Source: Xenorhabdus sp014467285 | GTDB taxonomy: Bacteria > Pseudomonadota > Gammaproteobacteria > Enterobacterales > Enterobacteriaceae | NCBI RefSeq assembly: GCF_014467285.1 | Contig: NZ_NKHR01000006.1 | Location: forward strand, 151,109 to 215,108 | DNA length: 64,000 nucleotides | Reading direction: 5' to 3' | Part shown: positions 33,235 through 42,652 of the stretch, one piece after another | How positions within the stretch are numbered: position 1 is the first letter of the stretch | Layout: every line of letters begins with the position of its first letter | Position numbers and translations under genes: made by a program | The notes under the pieces: generated by a model | The model's input: only the letters and a program-made list of their open reading frames with translations | Database searches by the model: none | Told to the model about the DNA's origin: nothing

Positions 33235-34551
33235 ATGACTAAACAAGAATATTTATCCCGTCGTCAGGCACTATTGTCAAAAATGGCACCGGCCAGTGCG
33301 GCCATTATTTTTTCTGCCCCGCCTGCGACACGTAATTCAGATAGCGAGTATCCTTATCGCCAGCACAGTGATTTTCTTTATCTGACAGGTTTCAATGAAC
33401 CGGAAGCGGTTTTGATACTGATCAAAAGTGATGAAACTCACAATCATAGCGTACTGTTTAACCGCGTCCGTGATTTGAATGCGGAAATTTGGTTTGGCCG
33501 TCGTCTTGGGCAAGAAGCCGCATTGGAAAAACTGGGCGTGGATCGTGCTCTGCCATACGATGATCTCAACGAACAGCTCTATTTACTACTGAATGGCTTG
33601 GAAGTGGTTTATCACGCGCAGGGAGAGTTTGAATACGCTGACAACATCGTATTTAGTGCCTTGGATAAATTGCGTAAAAATAGTCGCCGTAATCTCAGTG
33701 CCCCGTCTGCTATGGTGGATTGGCGTCCATGGCTGCATGAAATGCGCCTGTTCAAGTCGGAATCTGAATTGGAAATCATGCGCAAGGCTGGGAAAATCAG
33801 TGCGCAGGCGCATACCAGAGCCATGCAGGTTTGTTGTCCTGACATGTTTGAATTTCAGCTTGAGGCTGAGATTCATCATGAATTTACCTATCAGGGTGCA
33901 CGTTATCCTGCCTATAACACCATCATTGGTGCAGGAGAAAACGCTTGCATTCTGCATTACACAGAAAATGAACGTCGAATGAAAGACGGTGATTTAGTCT
34001 TGATCGATGCAGGATGTGAGTATGCAGGGTATGCGGGCGATATTACGCGGACATTCCCGGTCAATGGCAAATTTACTCGTCCACAACGTGAAATTTATGA
34101 CATTGTGCTGGAAGCCATTAATGTTTCTCTGGAGTTATATAAACCCGGCGCCAGCATCCGCGGAGTCACTGAGCAGGTTGTGCGTATTATGGTCAATGGA
34201 TTGGTAAAATTGGGAATTATGCACGGTGAAGTCGAACAATTGATCGAAACTAATGCTTATCGCCAATTTTTCATGCATGGTTTGAGTCACTGGTTGGGAC
34301 TGGATGTACACGATGTGGGCAATTACGGTGTTGAGCGTGATCGCATACTGGAACCCGGCATGGTGCTGACAGTAGAGCCGGGGCTTTACATTGCACCGGA
34401 TGCGGATGTTCCGTTGGAATACCGCGGCATTGGTATCCGCATTGAAGACGACATCGTGATAACGGAAACCGGAAATGAAAACCTGACTGAGCATGTCGTA
34501 AAAGATCCCGATGAGATAGAAGCGTTGATGGCACAGGCGAAACAGGGTTAA
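33235..34551 (+). CDS. pepP: PepP, Xaa-Pro aminopeptidase P
   Basis: This 438-residue proline aminopeptidase (M24B) has the E. coli length (441). It has an N-terminal creatinase-like domain (about 1-170). The pita-bread metal site has Asp in LIDAGCEYAGYAGDITRTFP (about 259-278), His in HGLSHWLGLDVHD (about 346), Glu in TVEPGLY and Glu in GIRIEDD. It removes N-terminal residues before proline. GGAGAGGGT precedes the ATG. It is followed after 24 bp by ubiH, a conserved operon. Confidence 0.97.
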   Translation: MTKQEYLSRRQALLSKMAPASAAIIFSAPPATRNSDSEYPYRQHSDFLYLTGFNEPEAVLILIKSDETHNHSVLFNRVRDLNAEIWFGRRLGQEAALEKLGVDRALPYDDLNEQLYLLLNGLEVVYHAQGEFEYADNIVFSALDKLRKNSRRNLSAPSAMVDWRPWLHEMRLFKSESELEIMRKAGKISAQAHTRAMQVCCPDMFEFQLEAEIHHEFTYQGARYPAYNTIIGAGENACILHYTENERRMKDGDLVLIDAGCEYAGYAGDITRTFPVNGKFTRPQREIYDIVLEAINVSLELYKPGASIRGVTEQVVRIMVNGLVKLGIMHGEVEQLIETNAYRQFFMHGLSHWLGLDVHDVGNYGVERDRILEPGMVLTVEPGLYIAPDADVPLEYRGIGIRIEDDIVITETGNENLTEHVVKDPDEIEALMAQAKQG

Positions 34552-34575
34552 GGTTAAAATAATCAGGAAGTGATA

Positions 34576-35757
34576 ATGAACGTGATTATTGTGGGTGGAG
34601 GAATGGCGGGAGCGACACTGGCACTGGCTATTTCTTCGCTGAGCCGGGGGCTGTTGCAAGTCTCCTTAATTGAAGCCGCAGAACCCACTCAGGAACATCC
34701 GGGTTTTGATGCGAGAGCCATTGCCTTGGCTTATGGTACATGTCAGCGCTTGGATCAGATCGCTATTTGGTCTGCGCTGAAACATTGTGTGACACCAATC
34801 ACTCACGTTCATGTTAGCGACCGTGGTCATAACGGTTTCGTCAATATCCGCGCTGATGATCATGATATTCCGGCATTGGGTAATGTGATTGAATTGCATG
34901 ATGCCGGTATCCATCTGTTTGATTTACTGAAACAATCACCGAATATTAAACTTTACTATCCGGCTACAGTGAATTCCGTCGAGCGTCTGGAAAATTCTGT
35001 CACTGTTACGCTGAATAATGGTGAAAAACTGACAGGGGAATTGCTGGTGGCTGCGGACGGTAGCCATTCTGCGATAGCTCAGGCGTGCAATATTCCATAC
35101 CAGCGACAATCTTACGATCAGGTAGCGATTATCGCCAATGTCCTGACTTCTGAGCACCCCCAAGGAAGAGCGTTTGAACGCTTTACTGAACATGGCCCGT
35201 TAGCTCTCTTGCCTATGTCTGAAGGGCGCAGCTCTTTGGTGTGGTGTCACCCACTGGACAAACAGTCAGAAATCAATGGTTGGAGTCAGGCCGAATTTAT
35301 CCAACATCTGCAACAAGCATTTGGCTGGCGTTTAGGGAAAATGTTGGAAACCGGTCAGCGGTACAGTTATCCATTGGCTTTATCGACAGCAAATCGGCAA
35401 ATTAGCCATCGTCTGGCACTGGTAGGCAATGCCTCCCAAACTTTGCACCCGATTGCCGGGCAAGGTTTTAACTTAGGTATGCGTGATGTTATGGCATTGG
35501 CGCAGAGCATTTCAGAAGCGGCTATTGCAGGGCAAGATATTGGAGCCTATAAAATACTGGCTCAATATCAGCAACAGCGCGAGGCAGATCGTGAAACGAC
35601 AATTGGTATCACGGATGGATTGGTCAGATTATTCGCCAATGACGACTTGCCGTTAAGAATCGGGCGAAATTTGGGCCTGATGACGATGGAAACATTACCA
35701 CCGATACGGGATCTATTTGCACGCCAGACATTGGGTTGGGTTACCCGGTCAGCTTAG
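34576..35757 (+). CDS. ubiH: UbiH, ubiquinone biosynthesis FAD monooxygenase
   Basis: This 393-residue flavoprotein performs the C4 hydroxylation (2-octaprenyl-6-methoxyphenol hydroxylase) of ubiquinone synthesis. It has an FAD GxGxxG motif VGGGMAGATLALAIS at the N-terminus, LVAADGSHSAIA (about 156-167) and GNASQTLHPIAGQGFNLGMR (about 285-304). ATG 34576 fits family starts; the in-frame GTG at 34570 is less likely. It lies between pepP and ubiI; ubiH and ubiI are paralogues. Confidence 0.96.
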   Translation: MNVIIVGGGMAGATLALAISSLSRGLLQVSLIEAAEPTQEHPGFDARAIALAYGTCQRLDQIAIWSALKHCVTPITHVHVSDRGHNGFVNIRADDHDIPALGNVIELHDAGIHLFDLLKQSPNIKLYYPATVNSVERLENSVTVTLNNGEKLTGELLVAADGSHSAIAQACNIPYQRQSYDQVAIIANVLTSEHPQGRAFERFTEHGPLALLPMSEGRSSLVWCHPLDKQSEINGWSQAEFIQHLQQAFGWRLGKMLETGQRYSYPLALSTANRQISHRLALVGNASQTLHPIAGQGFNLGMRDVMALAQSISEAAIAGQDIGAYKILAQYQQQREADRETTIGITDGLVRLFANDDLPLRIGRNLGLMTMETLPPIRDLFARQTLGWVTRSA

Positions 35758-35780
35758 GCAGATTAAGAGGAAAGAAAAAC

Positions 35781-37013
35781 ATGCAATCATTTGATGTGGT
35801 GATCGCAGGGGGCGGTATGGTTGGCCTTGCGCTGGCCTGTGGTTTGCAAGGTAGCGGTTTGCGCATCGCGATTGTAGAAGAACATCCACCGACAAAGCAA
35901 TTTGATGCCAATGAGGAACATGCGTTGCGTGTATCGGCCATCAATGCAGCAAGTGAACGTTTACTCACTCATCTTGGTGTTTGGCAGAATATCCTTGCGA
36001 TGAGAGCGAGTCCTTATCAGGGCATGGAAGTTTGGGATCAGGATAGTTTCGGCCGCATTCAGTTTAATGCGGCCGAAAATGGCCTGGCACATCTTGGGCA
36101 TATCATTGAGAATCATGTAATCCGACAAGCGCTTTGGCAACGTGCGGAAAATTTGTCAGATGTGACGATTCTTACCCCATCCACCCTCCAGAACGTTGCC
36201 TGGGGAGAAAATGAAGCCTTCATCACTTTATCTGATGGGAGCATGCTAACTTCGCGCTTAGTGGTTGGTGCAGACGGCGCACACTCTTGGTTACGTCAAC
36301 ATGCCGATATTCCACTGACTTTTTGGGATTATGAGCATCATGCGTTGGTAGCAACTATTCGCACTGAAGAACCACATCAGGGCGTTGCACGTCAGGTTTT
36401 TCATGGTGATGGAATATTAGCTTTTTTGCCATTGTCTGATCCTCATTTATGTTCAATTGTTTGGTCACTGCCGGCTGAATCGGCACAACAGCGCAAAACC
36501 ATGGAACCTGAATTGTTCAACCGGCAGTTGGGTGTGACATTTGACATGCGGCTGGGCCAATGTGAATTAATCAGCGATCGACAAACTATTCCATTGATGG
36601 GGCGTTATGCCCGCAACTTTGCTGCGCATCGTTTGGCACTATTGGGGGATGCGGCACATACCATTCATCCTTTGGCTGGTCAGGGTGTCAATCTGGGGTT
36701 TATGGATGTGGCAGAACTGATTAGTGAATTAACCCGGCTGAATTGCGAGGGAAAAGACATTGGTCAGTATCTTTATTTAGGGCGTTATGAACGTCGTCGT
36801 AAACACAGTGCTGCAGTTATGTTGGCAGGCATGCAGGGATTCCGTCAGTTATTTGATGGCAATAATCCGGCTAAAAAGTTATTGCGAGGGGTTGGATTAG
36901 CATTGGCTGATCACTTACCGGGAATAAAACCGCAATTGCTTCGCCAAGCAATGGGTCTCAATGATCTCCCTGATTGGCTAATTTCCCCAACCACTTCGGT
37001 TGAAAAAATCTAA
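35781..37013 (+). CDS. ubiI: UbiI, ubiquinone biosynthesis C5-hydroxylase
   Basis: This 410-residue FAD monooxygenase is paralogous to UbiH. It catalyses C5 hydroxylation in ubiquinone synthesis. Motifs are VVIAGGGMVGLALACGL (residues 5-21), VVGADGAHSWLRQ and LGDAAHTIHPLAGQGVNLGF (about 288-307). The start at 35781 (MQSFDVVIAGG) has AAGAGGAAAG upstream and is preferred over 35736, which lies within ubiH. The gap to ubiH is 23 bp. A terminator hairpin overlaps the stop codon. Confidence 0.96.
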   Translation: MQSFDVVIAGGGMVGLALACGLQGSGLRIAIVEEHPPTKQFDANEEHALRVSAINAASERLLTHLGVWQNILAMRASPYQGMEVWDQDSFGRIQFNAAENGLAHLGHIIENHVIRQALWQRAENLSDVTILTPSTLQNVAWGENEAFITLSDGSMLTSRLVVGADGAHSWLRQHADIPLTFWDYEHHALVATIRTEEPHQGVARQVFHGDGILAFLPLSDPHLCSIVWSLPAESAQQRKTMEPELFNRQLGVTFDMRLGQCELISDRQTIPLMGRYARNFAAHRLALLGDAAHTIHPLAGQGVNLGFMDVAELISELTRLNCEGKDIGQYLYLGRYERRRKHSAAVMLAGMQGFRQLFDGNNPAKKLLRGVGLALADHLPGIKPQLLRQAMGLNDLPDWLISPTTSVEKI

Positions 37014-37044
37014 TTTATCTCCCCGTTTAGGATTAGATTTTTTT
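37003..37044 (+). terminator. Rho-independent terminator of the pepP-ubiH-ubiI operon
   Basis: AAAAAATCTAAT (37003-37014) pairs with ATTAGATTTTTT (37032-37043), ending in a T-run. The left arm includes the ubiI stop codon. The symmetric A and T runs make it potentially bidirectional. Confidence 0.85.
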
Positions 37045-37385
37045 ATATTAGACTAAGGTGTGTGCAGTTGATTTGCTTCACACTTTAGTCATTTTCTAAT
37101 CTAAAAAGATTGATTCCTGTCATTTATTGCGAATATTGAGCGCTTTGACGCAATAAATTAGACAAAAATTCTGCATGATAGTAAGCGTTTTTTCAGATTA
37201 TCACACCAATGCTGCTAATTTATTTTATGGTTCATTTCCAGTTTCAGTGATAACTTCTGATTCTAAGGTATCGTTTGCGTGATTAACCGCTTCTTTGCTT
37301 CATGATCCAACATCTGCCGGTTAATGCGCCGTATGTTTTTTCAGGTCACGAATGTTTTCATGTCAAGAATGGAAAGAGGGAAATA
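37014..37385. promoter_or_regulatory. gcv operon control region
   Basis: This 372-bp AT-rich gap holds the ubiI terminator, then an inverted repeat GACTAAGGTGTG (37051-37062) with CACACTTTAGTC (37079-37090), and an AT-rich tract typical of promoters bent or bound by Lrp. In E. coli the gcvTHP operon is controlled by GcvA, GcvR, Lrp and PurR from this position. I did not see a tandem glycine riboswitch. Confidence 0.5.
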
Positions 37386-38483
37386 ATGTCAAAACACACC
37401 CCACTATATGATCAACATCTGGCATGCGGAGCACGCATGGTAGATTTTCATGGCTGGATGATGCCTCTGCATTATGGTTCACAAATCGACGAGCATCATA
37501 TCGTGCGTACTGATGCTGGTATGTTCGACGTTTCCCACATGACTATTGTGGATCTGCATGGCCTAGGTTGCCGTGATTTTCTCCGTTACCTTCTGGCAAA
37601 TGACATCGCCAAATTGACCGAACAGGGCAAGGCGCTTTATACCGGAATGCTGAATGCTTCTGGTGGCGTGATTGATGACCTGATTGTCTACTTCTTCACT
37701 GATAACTTCTACCGTATGGTTGTTAATTCAGCAACGCGTGAGAAAGATTTAGCATGGATTAACCAACATGCGGAGAAATATGACGTTGAGATTACAGTGC
37801 GTGATGATTTGGCTCTGATCGCTGTTCAGGGGCCAAATGCACAGGCTAAAGTTCAATCACTATTAAGCGATGAACAAAAGCAGGCTGTAACCAGTATGAA
37901 GCCTTTTTTTGGCGTCCAGTCCGGCGATCTTTTCATTGCGACGACGGGTTACACCGGTGAAGCGGGTTATGAAATTGCGTTACCAAAAGAACACGCAGCA
38001 GATTTCTGGCAACAGTTATTAACCGTAGGTGTAAAACCTGCCGGCTTGGGAGCACGTGACACATTACGTCTCGAAGCGGGCATGAATCTTTATGGTCAAG
38101 AGATGGATGAAACCATTTCGCCACTGGCCGCCAATATGGGATGGACAATTGCCTGGAAACCGGAAGATCGTCAATTCATTGGCCGTGAAGCGCTGGAAAG
38201 GCAGCGTGAAACAGGTACAGAACAATTGGTAGGGTTAATCATGCGTGAAAAAGGCGTGCTGCGCGGTGGTTTAACCGTCAGTTTCACCGATAATTCAGGC
38301 GAAATTCGTTCTGGTGTGATTACCAGCGGAACATTCTCTCCAACTCTGGGATTTAGTATCGCCCTTGCACGTGTACCACGCGGTATTGGTGAACAAGCGA
38401 TTGTTCAGATCCGTAATCGTGAAATGCCTGTTCAGGTTGTGAAACCGGGTTTTGTACGGATGGGTAAACCACTCGTAGACTGA
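37386..38483 (+). CDS. gcvT: GcvT, aminomethyltransferase (glycine cleavage T protein)
   Basis: This 365-residue T protein transfers the aminomethyl carbon from lipoylated GcvH to tetrahydrofolate, releasing ammonia. It has DAGMFDVSHMTIVDLHG (about 40-56), the conserved GYTGEAGYEIALP (about 188-200) and LGARDTLRLEAGMNLYGQEM (about 219-238, with the catalytic Asp region). ATG 37386 (MSKHTPLYDQH) is preceded by AGAGGG and matches E. coli; the longer frame from 37302 is not supported. It is first in gcvTHP. Confidence 0.97.
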   Translation: MSKHTPLYDQHLACGARMVDFHGWMMPLHYGSQIDEHHIVRTDAGMFDVSHMTIVDLHGLGCRDFLRYLLANDIAKLTEQGKALYTGMLNASGGVIDDLIVYFFTDNFYRMVVNSATREKDLAWINQHAEKYDVEITVRDDLALIAVQGPNAQAKVQSLLSDEQKQAVTSMKPFFGVQSGDLFIATTGYTGEAGYEIALPKEHAADFWQQLLTVGVKPAGLGARDTLRLEAGMNLYGQEMDETISPLAANMGWTIAWKPEDRQFIGREALERQRETGTEQLVGLIMREKGVLRGGLTVSFTDNSGEIRSGVITSGTFSPTLGFSIALARVPRGIGEQAIVQIRNREMPVQVVKPGFVRMGKPLVD

Positions 38484-38552
38484 TTTTTGGTTGTAATGTT
38501 TTGATTGTTGTAATGTTTTTATTAATCAATAAGAAACAAGGAGATGGCAACG

Positions 38553-38945
38553 ATGAGTCATGTACCAGCAGAATTGAAATATACAGAATCACACGAATGG
38601 GTTCGTTCGGAAGGAAATGGTGAATATACAGTAGGTATTACCGAACATGCTCAACAATTATTGGGTGATATGGTATTCGTTGATTTGCCTGACGTCGGTA
38701 CAGAGGTAAACAGTGGTGATGATTGCGCAGTTGTAGAATCAGTTAAAGCTGCTTCTGATATCTACGCACCATTGAGTGGTAAAGTCATTGCTGTCAACCC
38801 TGAGTTGGAAGGCACACCCGAATTAGTGAATAGTGAACCGTATAACGAAGGTTGGCTGTTCCGTATCAAAATTACTGATGAGAGTGAACTGACTAATCTG
38901 CTTGATGCTGAAGGCTATCAGTCACTTTTAGAAGAAGACGAATGA
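38553..38945 (+). CDS. gcvH: GcvH, lipoyl carrier protein of glycine cleavage
   Basis: This 130-residue lipoyl protein shuttles the aminomethyl group among GcvP, GcvT and Lpd. The lipoylated Lys lies in VVESVKAASDIYAP (about residue 65). The start MSHVPAELKYTESHEW matches the family, with AAGGAGA about 10 nt upstream. The in-frame ATG at 38544 falls too close to that site. A hairpin with seven T residues follows before gcvP. Confidence 0.97.
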   Translation: MSHVPAELKYTESHEWVRSEGNGEYTVGITEHAQQLLGDMVFVDLPDVGTEVNSGDDCAVVESVKAASDIYAPLSGKVIAVNPELEGTPELVNSEPYNEGWLFRIKITDESELTNLLDAEGYQSLLEEDE

Positions 38946-38956
38946 TTGTATTGACC

Positions 38957-38989
38957 GCCCCATATCACGTTGTGAATGGGGCTTTTTTT
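38957..38989 (+). terminator. Terminator-like hairpin between gcvH and gcvP
   Basis: GCCCCAT pairs with ATGGGGC around a loop of 12 nt, followed by seven T residues. It is a canonical intrinsic terminator placed inside the gcvTHP operon, 12 bp after the gcvH stop, and would reduce gcvP transcription relative to gcvT and gcvH. Confidence 0.85.
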
Positions 38990-39029
38990 ATGTGTGCCGT
39001 TTTTAGCTAGTTTCAGGAAATTATCATCA

Positions 39030-41906
39030 ATGACTCAGACATTAATCCAACTTGAAAATCAAGGTGAATTCATTCGTCGCCACATTGGTTCTTCTGCTGA
39101 ACAGCAAACAGAAATGTTGGCGATGGTTGGTGCAAATTCTCTTGACGATCTGACAAATAAAATTGTTCCTCGCAATATCGCATTGTCAGAACCGCCAGCA
39201 ATCGGTGAAAGTGCAACAGAACAACAGGCACTGGCTGAATTAAAGGCAATGGCGAGCCAGAACCAGCGCTATCAATCTTATATTGGCATGGGGTACGCGC
39301 CATCGATACTTCCTCCTGTCATCTTGCGTAATTTGTTGGAAAACCCGGGCTGGTATACTGCCTATACTCCTTACCAACCCGAAGTTTCTCAAGGTCGACT
39401 GGAAGCTCTGCTCAATTTCCAGCAAGTTACGATTGACCTGACGGGTTTGGATCTTGCGTCTGCTTCTCTGTTGGATGAAGCAACCGCAGCGGCAGAAGCC
39501 ATGGCAATGGCAAAACGGATCAGCAAGTTGAAGAATGCTGAGCGTTTTTTTGTGGCCGATGACATTCATCCACAGACATTAGATGTTGTGCGTACCCGTG
39601 CTGAAACATTTGGATTTGAAGTCATTGTTGATAAAGCAGAAAAAGCACTGGAGCTAGAAGGTGTCTTTGGTGTCCTGTTGCAACAAATTGGCACAACGGG
39701 CGAAGTTCACGATTACAGTGATCTCATCGTGAAACTGAAAGAACGTAAAATCATTGTCAGCGTCGCGGCAGACTTCATGGCACTAGTCATGCTGACGGCA
39801 CCGGGTAAACAAGGGGCTGACATTGTATTTGGTTCTGCACAGCGCTTTGGTGTGCCGATGGGATACGGTGGCCCTCACGCCGCCTTCTTTGCCTGCTGTG
39901 ATGAATTTAAACGTTCCATGCCGGGGCGTATTATTGGTGTTTCCCGTGATGCAGCGGGTAACAGGGCATTGCGTATGGCAATGCAAACACGTGAGCAACA
40001 TATTCGCCGTGAAAAAGCGAACTCTAATATCTGTACCTCTCAAGTCTTGCTGGCGAATATTGCGGGTATGTATGCGGTTTACCACGGCGAGAAAGGCTTA
40101 AAGCGCATCGCTGGCCGCATTCATCGACTGACTGATATCTTGGCTGCTGGCTTGCAACAAGCGGGTATCACACTGCGCCATAAAACATGGTTTGACACGT
40201 TGACGGTTGAAGTGGCGGATAAAGCTCAGGTCTTGGCCAGAGCGGAGAAAGCGCAGATTAACCTGCGTACCGATATTTTTGGTGCTGTTGGTGTGTCATT
40301 GAGTGAAAAAACCAGCCGCGATGACCTGATAACCTTATTTCAGGTTCTGACGGGATCGGACGCTGTATTGGATCTCGAAACGCTCGATAGCACAATAGCG
40401 AATGACAGCCACTCTATCCCTGCCAGCATGCTGCGTAATGATGAGATTCTGACGCACGATAACTTCCGCCGTTATCATAGCGAAACTGACATGATGCGTT
40501 ATATGCACAGTCTGGAGCGTAAAGATTTGGCGCTGAATCAGGCAATGATCCCGCTGGGATCGTGCACCATGAAACTGAATGCGGTCGCAGAAATCACGCC
40601 GATAACATGGCCTGAATTTACCGACATACATCCTTTCTGCCCGACAGAGCAGGCACAAGGTTATCATCAGTTAATCGGCCAGCTTTCCCATTGGTTGGTG
40701 CTATTGACTGGATATGATGTATTTTGTATGCAGCCAAATTCGGGGGCACAAGGGGAGTATGCTGGTCTATTGGCGATTCGTCGCTATTACGCCAGCCGTG
40801 GTGAGCAGCATCGTCATATTTGCTTAATACCAAGTTCAGCGCATGGTACAAACCCTGCCTCGGCACATATGGCAGGCATGACAGTTGTGGTTGTGAACTG
40901 TGACAAAGAAGGCAACATTGATCTGACCGATTTGCGTGAAAAAGCAGAAAAGCATCGTGACGATCTGGCTTGCATTATGGTGACTTACCCATCGACTCAC
41001 GGTGTGTATGAAGAAACCATTCGTGAGGTTTGCGACATTATCCATCAAAATGGTGGTCAGGTTTACCTTGATGGTGCGAACATGAATGCTCAAGTGGGGA
41101 TCACGACACCGGGTTTCATCGGCGCAGATGTTTCGCACCTGAATCTGCATAAAACCTTCTGTATTCCACATGGTGGTGGTGGCCCGGGCATGGGGCCGAT
41201 TGGTGTGAAAAAACACCTTGCACCATTTGTGCCCGGTCATTCAGTGGTGGAAATGGATGGCGTTACGACACTGGGGGCGGTATCCGCAGCGCCATTTGGA
41301 AGTGCTTCCATTTTGCCAATTAGCTGGATGTATATTCGCATGATGGGCGCTAAGGGACTGAAGCAAGCCAGCCAGGTTGCTATCCTGAATGCAAACTACA
41401 TCGCTGCTCGCCTGAAAGGGGCTTATGAAATCCTTTATACCGGACGTGATGGTTACGTTGCTCATGAATGTATTCTGGACATTCGCCCATTGAAAGAAGA
41501 GTTTGGTATCAGCGAAATGGATATCGCCAAGCGTCTGATTGATTATGGTTTCCATGCACCAACCATGTCATTCCCTGTTGCGGGTACTTTGATGGTTGAG
41601 CCAACGGAATCAGAAAGCAAAGTTGAGATTGATCGCTTTATTGACGCAATGCTGGCAATCCGTGAAGAAATTCGCAAAGTGGCAAAAGGGGAATGGACTT
41701 TGGAAGATAACCCACTGGTTAACGCGCCACACATTCAGACTGAACTTGTTTCTGAATGGAATCACGCATACAGCCGTGAAGTTGCCGTTTTCCCAACTGC
41801 GGAAACACAGGCCAACAAATACTGGCCGACGGTGAAACGTCTGGACGATGTTTACGGTGACCGCAATTTACATTGTTCTTGTGCGCCGATTGATGACTAT
41901 CGTTAA
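39030..41906 (+). CDS. gcvP: GcvP, glycine dehydrogenase (decarboxylating), P protein
   Basis: This 958-residue PLP enzyme decarboxylates glycine and passes the aminomethyl group to GcvH. It has the duplicated aminotransferase-like halves. The PLP-binding Lys is in HLNLHKTFCIPHGGGGPGMG (about residues 701-720), and SAHGTNPASAHMAGM precedes it. The start at 39030 (MTQTLIQLENQGEFIRRHIG) aligns with E. coli (957 residues). The longer frame from 38976 starts inside the terminator hairpin. A stable hairpin lies downstream. Confidence 0.98.
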   Translation: MTQTLIQLENQGEFIRRHIGSSAEQQTEMLAMVGANSLDDLTNKIVPRNIALSEPPAIGESATEQQALAELKAMASQNQRYQSYIGMGYAPSILPPVILRNLLENPGWYTAYTPYQPEVSQGRLEALLNFQQVTIDLTGLDLASASLLDEATAAAEAMAMAKRISKLKNAERFFVADDIHPQTLDVVRTRAETFGFEVIVDKAEKALELEGVFGVLLQQIGTTGEVHDYSDLIVKLKERKIIVSVAADFMALVMLTAPGKQGADIVFGSAQRFGVPMGYGGPHAAFFACCDEFKRSMPGRIIGVSRDAAGNRALRMAMQTREQHIRREKANSNICTSQVLLANIAGMYAVYHGEKGLKRIAGRIHRLTDILAAGLQQAGITLRHKTWFDTLTVEVADKAQVLARAEKAQINLRTDIFGAVGVSLSEKTSRDDLITLFQVLTGSDAVLDLETLDSTIANDSHSIPASMLRNDEILTHDNFRRYHSETDMMRYMHSLERKDLALNQAMIPLGSCTMKLNAVAEITPITWPEFTDIHPFCPTEQAQGYHQLIGQLSHWLVLLTGYDVFCMQPNSGAQGEYAGLLAIRRYYASRGEQHRHICLIPSSAHGTNPASAHMAGMTVVVVNCDKEGNIDLTDLREKAEKHRDDLACIMVTYPSTHGVYEETIREVCDIIHQNGGQVYLDGANMNAQVGITTPGFIGADVSHLNLHKTFCIPHGGGGPGMGPIGVKKHLAPFVPGHSVVEMDGVTTLGAVSAAPFGSASILPISWMYIRMMGAKGLKQASQVAILNANYIAARLKGAYEILYTGRDGYVAHECILDIRPLKEEFGISEMDIAKRLIDYGFHAPTMSFPVAGTLMVEPTESESKVEIDRFIDAMLAIREEIRKVAKGEWTLEDNPLVNAPHIQTELVSEWNHAYSREVAVFPTAETQANKYWPTVKRLDDVYGDRNLHCSCAPIDDYR

Positions 41907-41933
41907 TGACAGTTTAGATTGATTTATTGTTAA

Positions 41934-41955
41934 CCCCCGTCTGGTAAGACGGGGG
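41934..41955 (+). terminator. Strong hairpin after gcvP
   Basis: CCCCCGTC pairs with GACGGGGG around TGGTAA, 28 bp after the gcvP stop. No T-run follows, but the stem is very stable. Confidence 0.7.
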
Positions 41956-42030
41956 AAATCATATGATGAAAACTGTGCGATCAAAACTTGATAATCAAGA
42001 CGGTAGCTTATTATCAGATAAAGATGGAAA

Positions 42031-42636
42031 TTATTTCAGCCAGCCTTTTTCCTTCGCTGCTTCTAATTGCGGTAAAAGGTATTGCCACAGTTCAGGATAA
42101 CTTTCGGAAACAAAATGGAGCAGGTTGTAAACTTGTTCAAAACGAATGTCATTTTCGATCCAGCTCTGGCCTTGATTATGCAGGTTCATAAATACCGGCA
42201 TGACTCTGTCGAGTGTTTTGGCAAAACGCGCTTCAGGGGTAAGGGCATCTTCGTATTCGTGCCACAGTTCCAGAAAATATTCTCTCTGTGCTTCCGGCAG
42301 TAAACCGAAAATACGGTTAGCTGCTTTAACTTCCTGTTCTTGAATGGCTGCACGGGCAGCCAGATCGAATGCAATCACATCACCGGCATCGATTTCAACA
42401 ATGTCATGAATGAGAGCCATTTGCACGACACGACTGATATCCACTTCGCCGGCATAAGGAGCAAAGCCGAGAACGGCAATAGCGAAATGCCAGCTATGTT
42501 CAGCGGAGTTTTCGTGTCGGGTATTGTTCAGTAATTTCGTTTTGCGATGGACATACTTCAATTTATCCAGTTCCATGATAAACGCGATGACATCAGTAAA
42601 AGGGCCGAAATTAACAGGGGGTACAGCTAATGACAT
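42031..42636 (-). CDS. HD-domain phosphohydrolase (HDDC2/YfbR-like, possible 5'-deoxynucleotidase)
   Basis: This 201-residue protein is of the HD_3 class. Metal ligands are visible as His in NSAEHSWHFAI (about residue 47), the HD pair in ALIHDIVEIDAGD (about 76-88) and a later Asp in KTLDRVMPV (about 139-147). Proteins of this family hydrolyse deoxynucleoside 5'-monophosphates or related small phosphates. It is distinct from E. coli YfbR in sequence, and E. coli has no such gene between gcvP and ygfZ. It lies 16 bp downstream of ygfZ on the same strand, so the two may be cotranscribed. Substrate is unknown. Confidence 0.8.
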   Translation of the reverse strand: MSLAVPPVNFGPFTDVIAFIMELDKLKYVHRKTKLLNNTRHENSAEHSWHFAIAVLGFAPYAGEVDISRVVQMALIHDIVEIDAGDVIAFDLAARAAIQEQEVKAANRIFGLLPEAQREYFLELWHEYEDALTPEARFAKTLDRVMPVFMNLHNQGQSWIENDIRFEQVYNLLHFVSESYPELWQYLLPQLEAAKEKGWLK

Positions 42637-42652
42637 ATAGAAACCTCAATAA

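Noticed and set aside
34135..34659. 174-codon minus-strand frame
   Set aside because: It is antisense to the pepP end and ubiH start, both of which are well-supported genes.
37014..37385. Possible glycine riboswitch before gcvT
   Set aside because: I looked for the tandem aptamer cores expected upstream of gcv operons and found only AT-rich DNA, a terminator and one inverted repeat. Enterobacterial gcv operons normally use GcvA.
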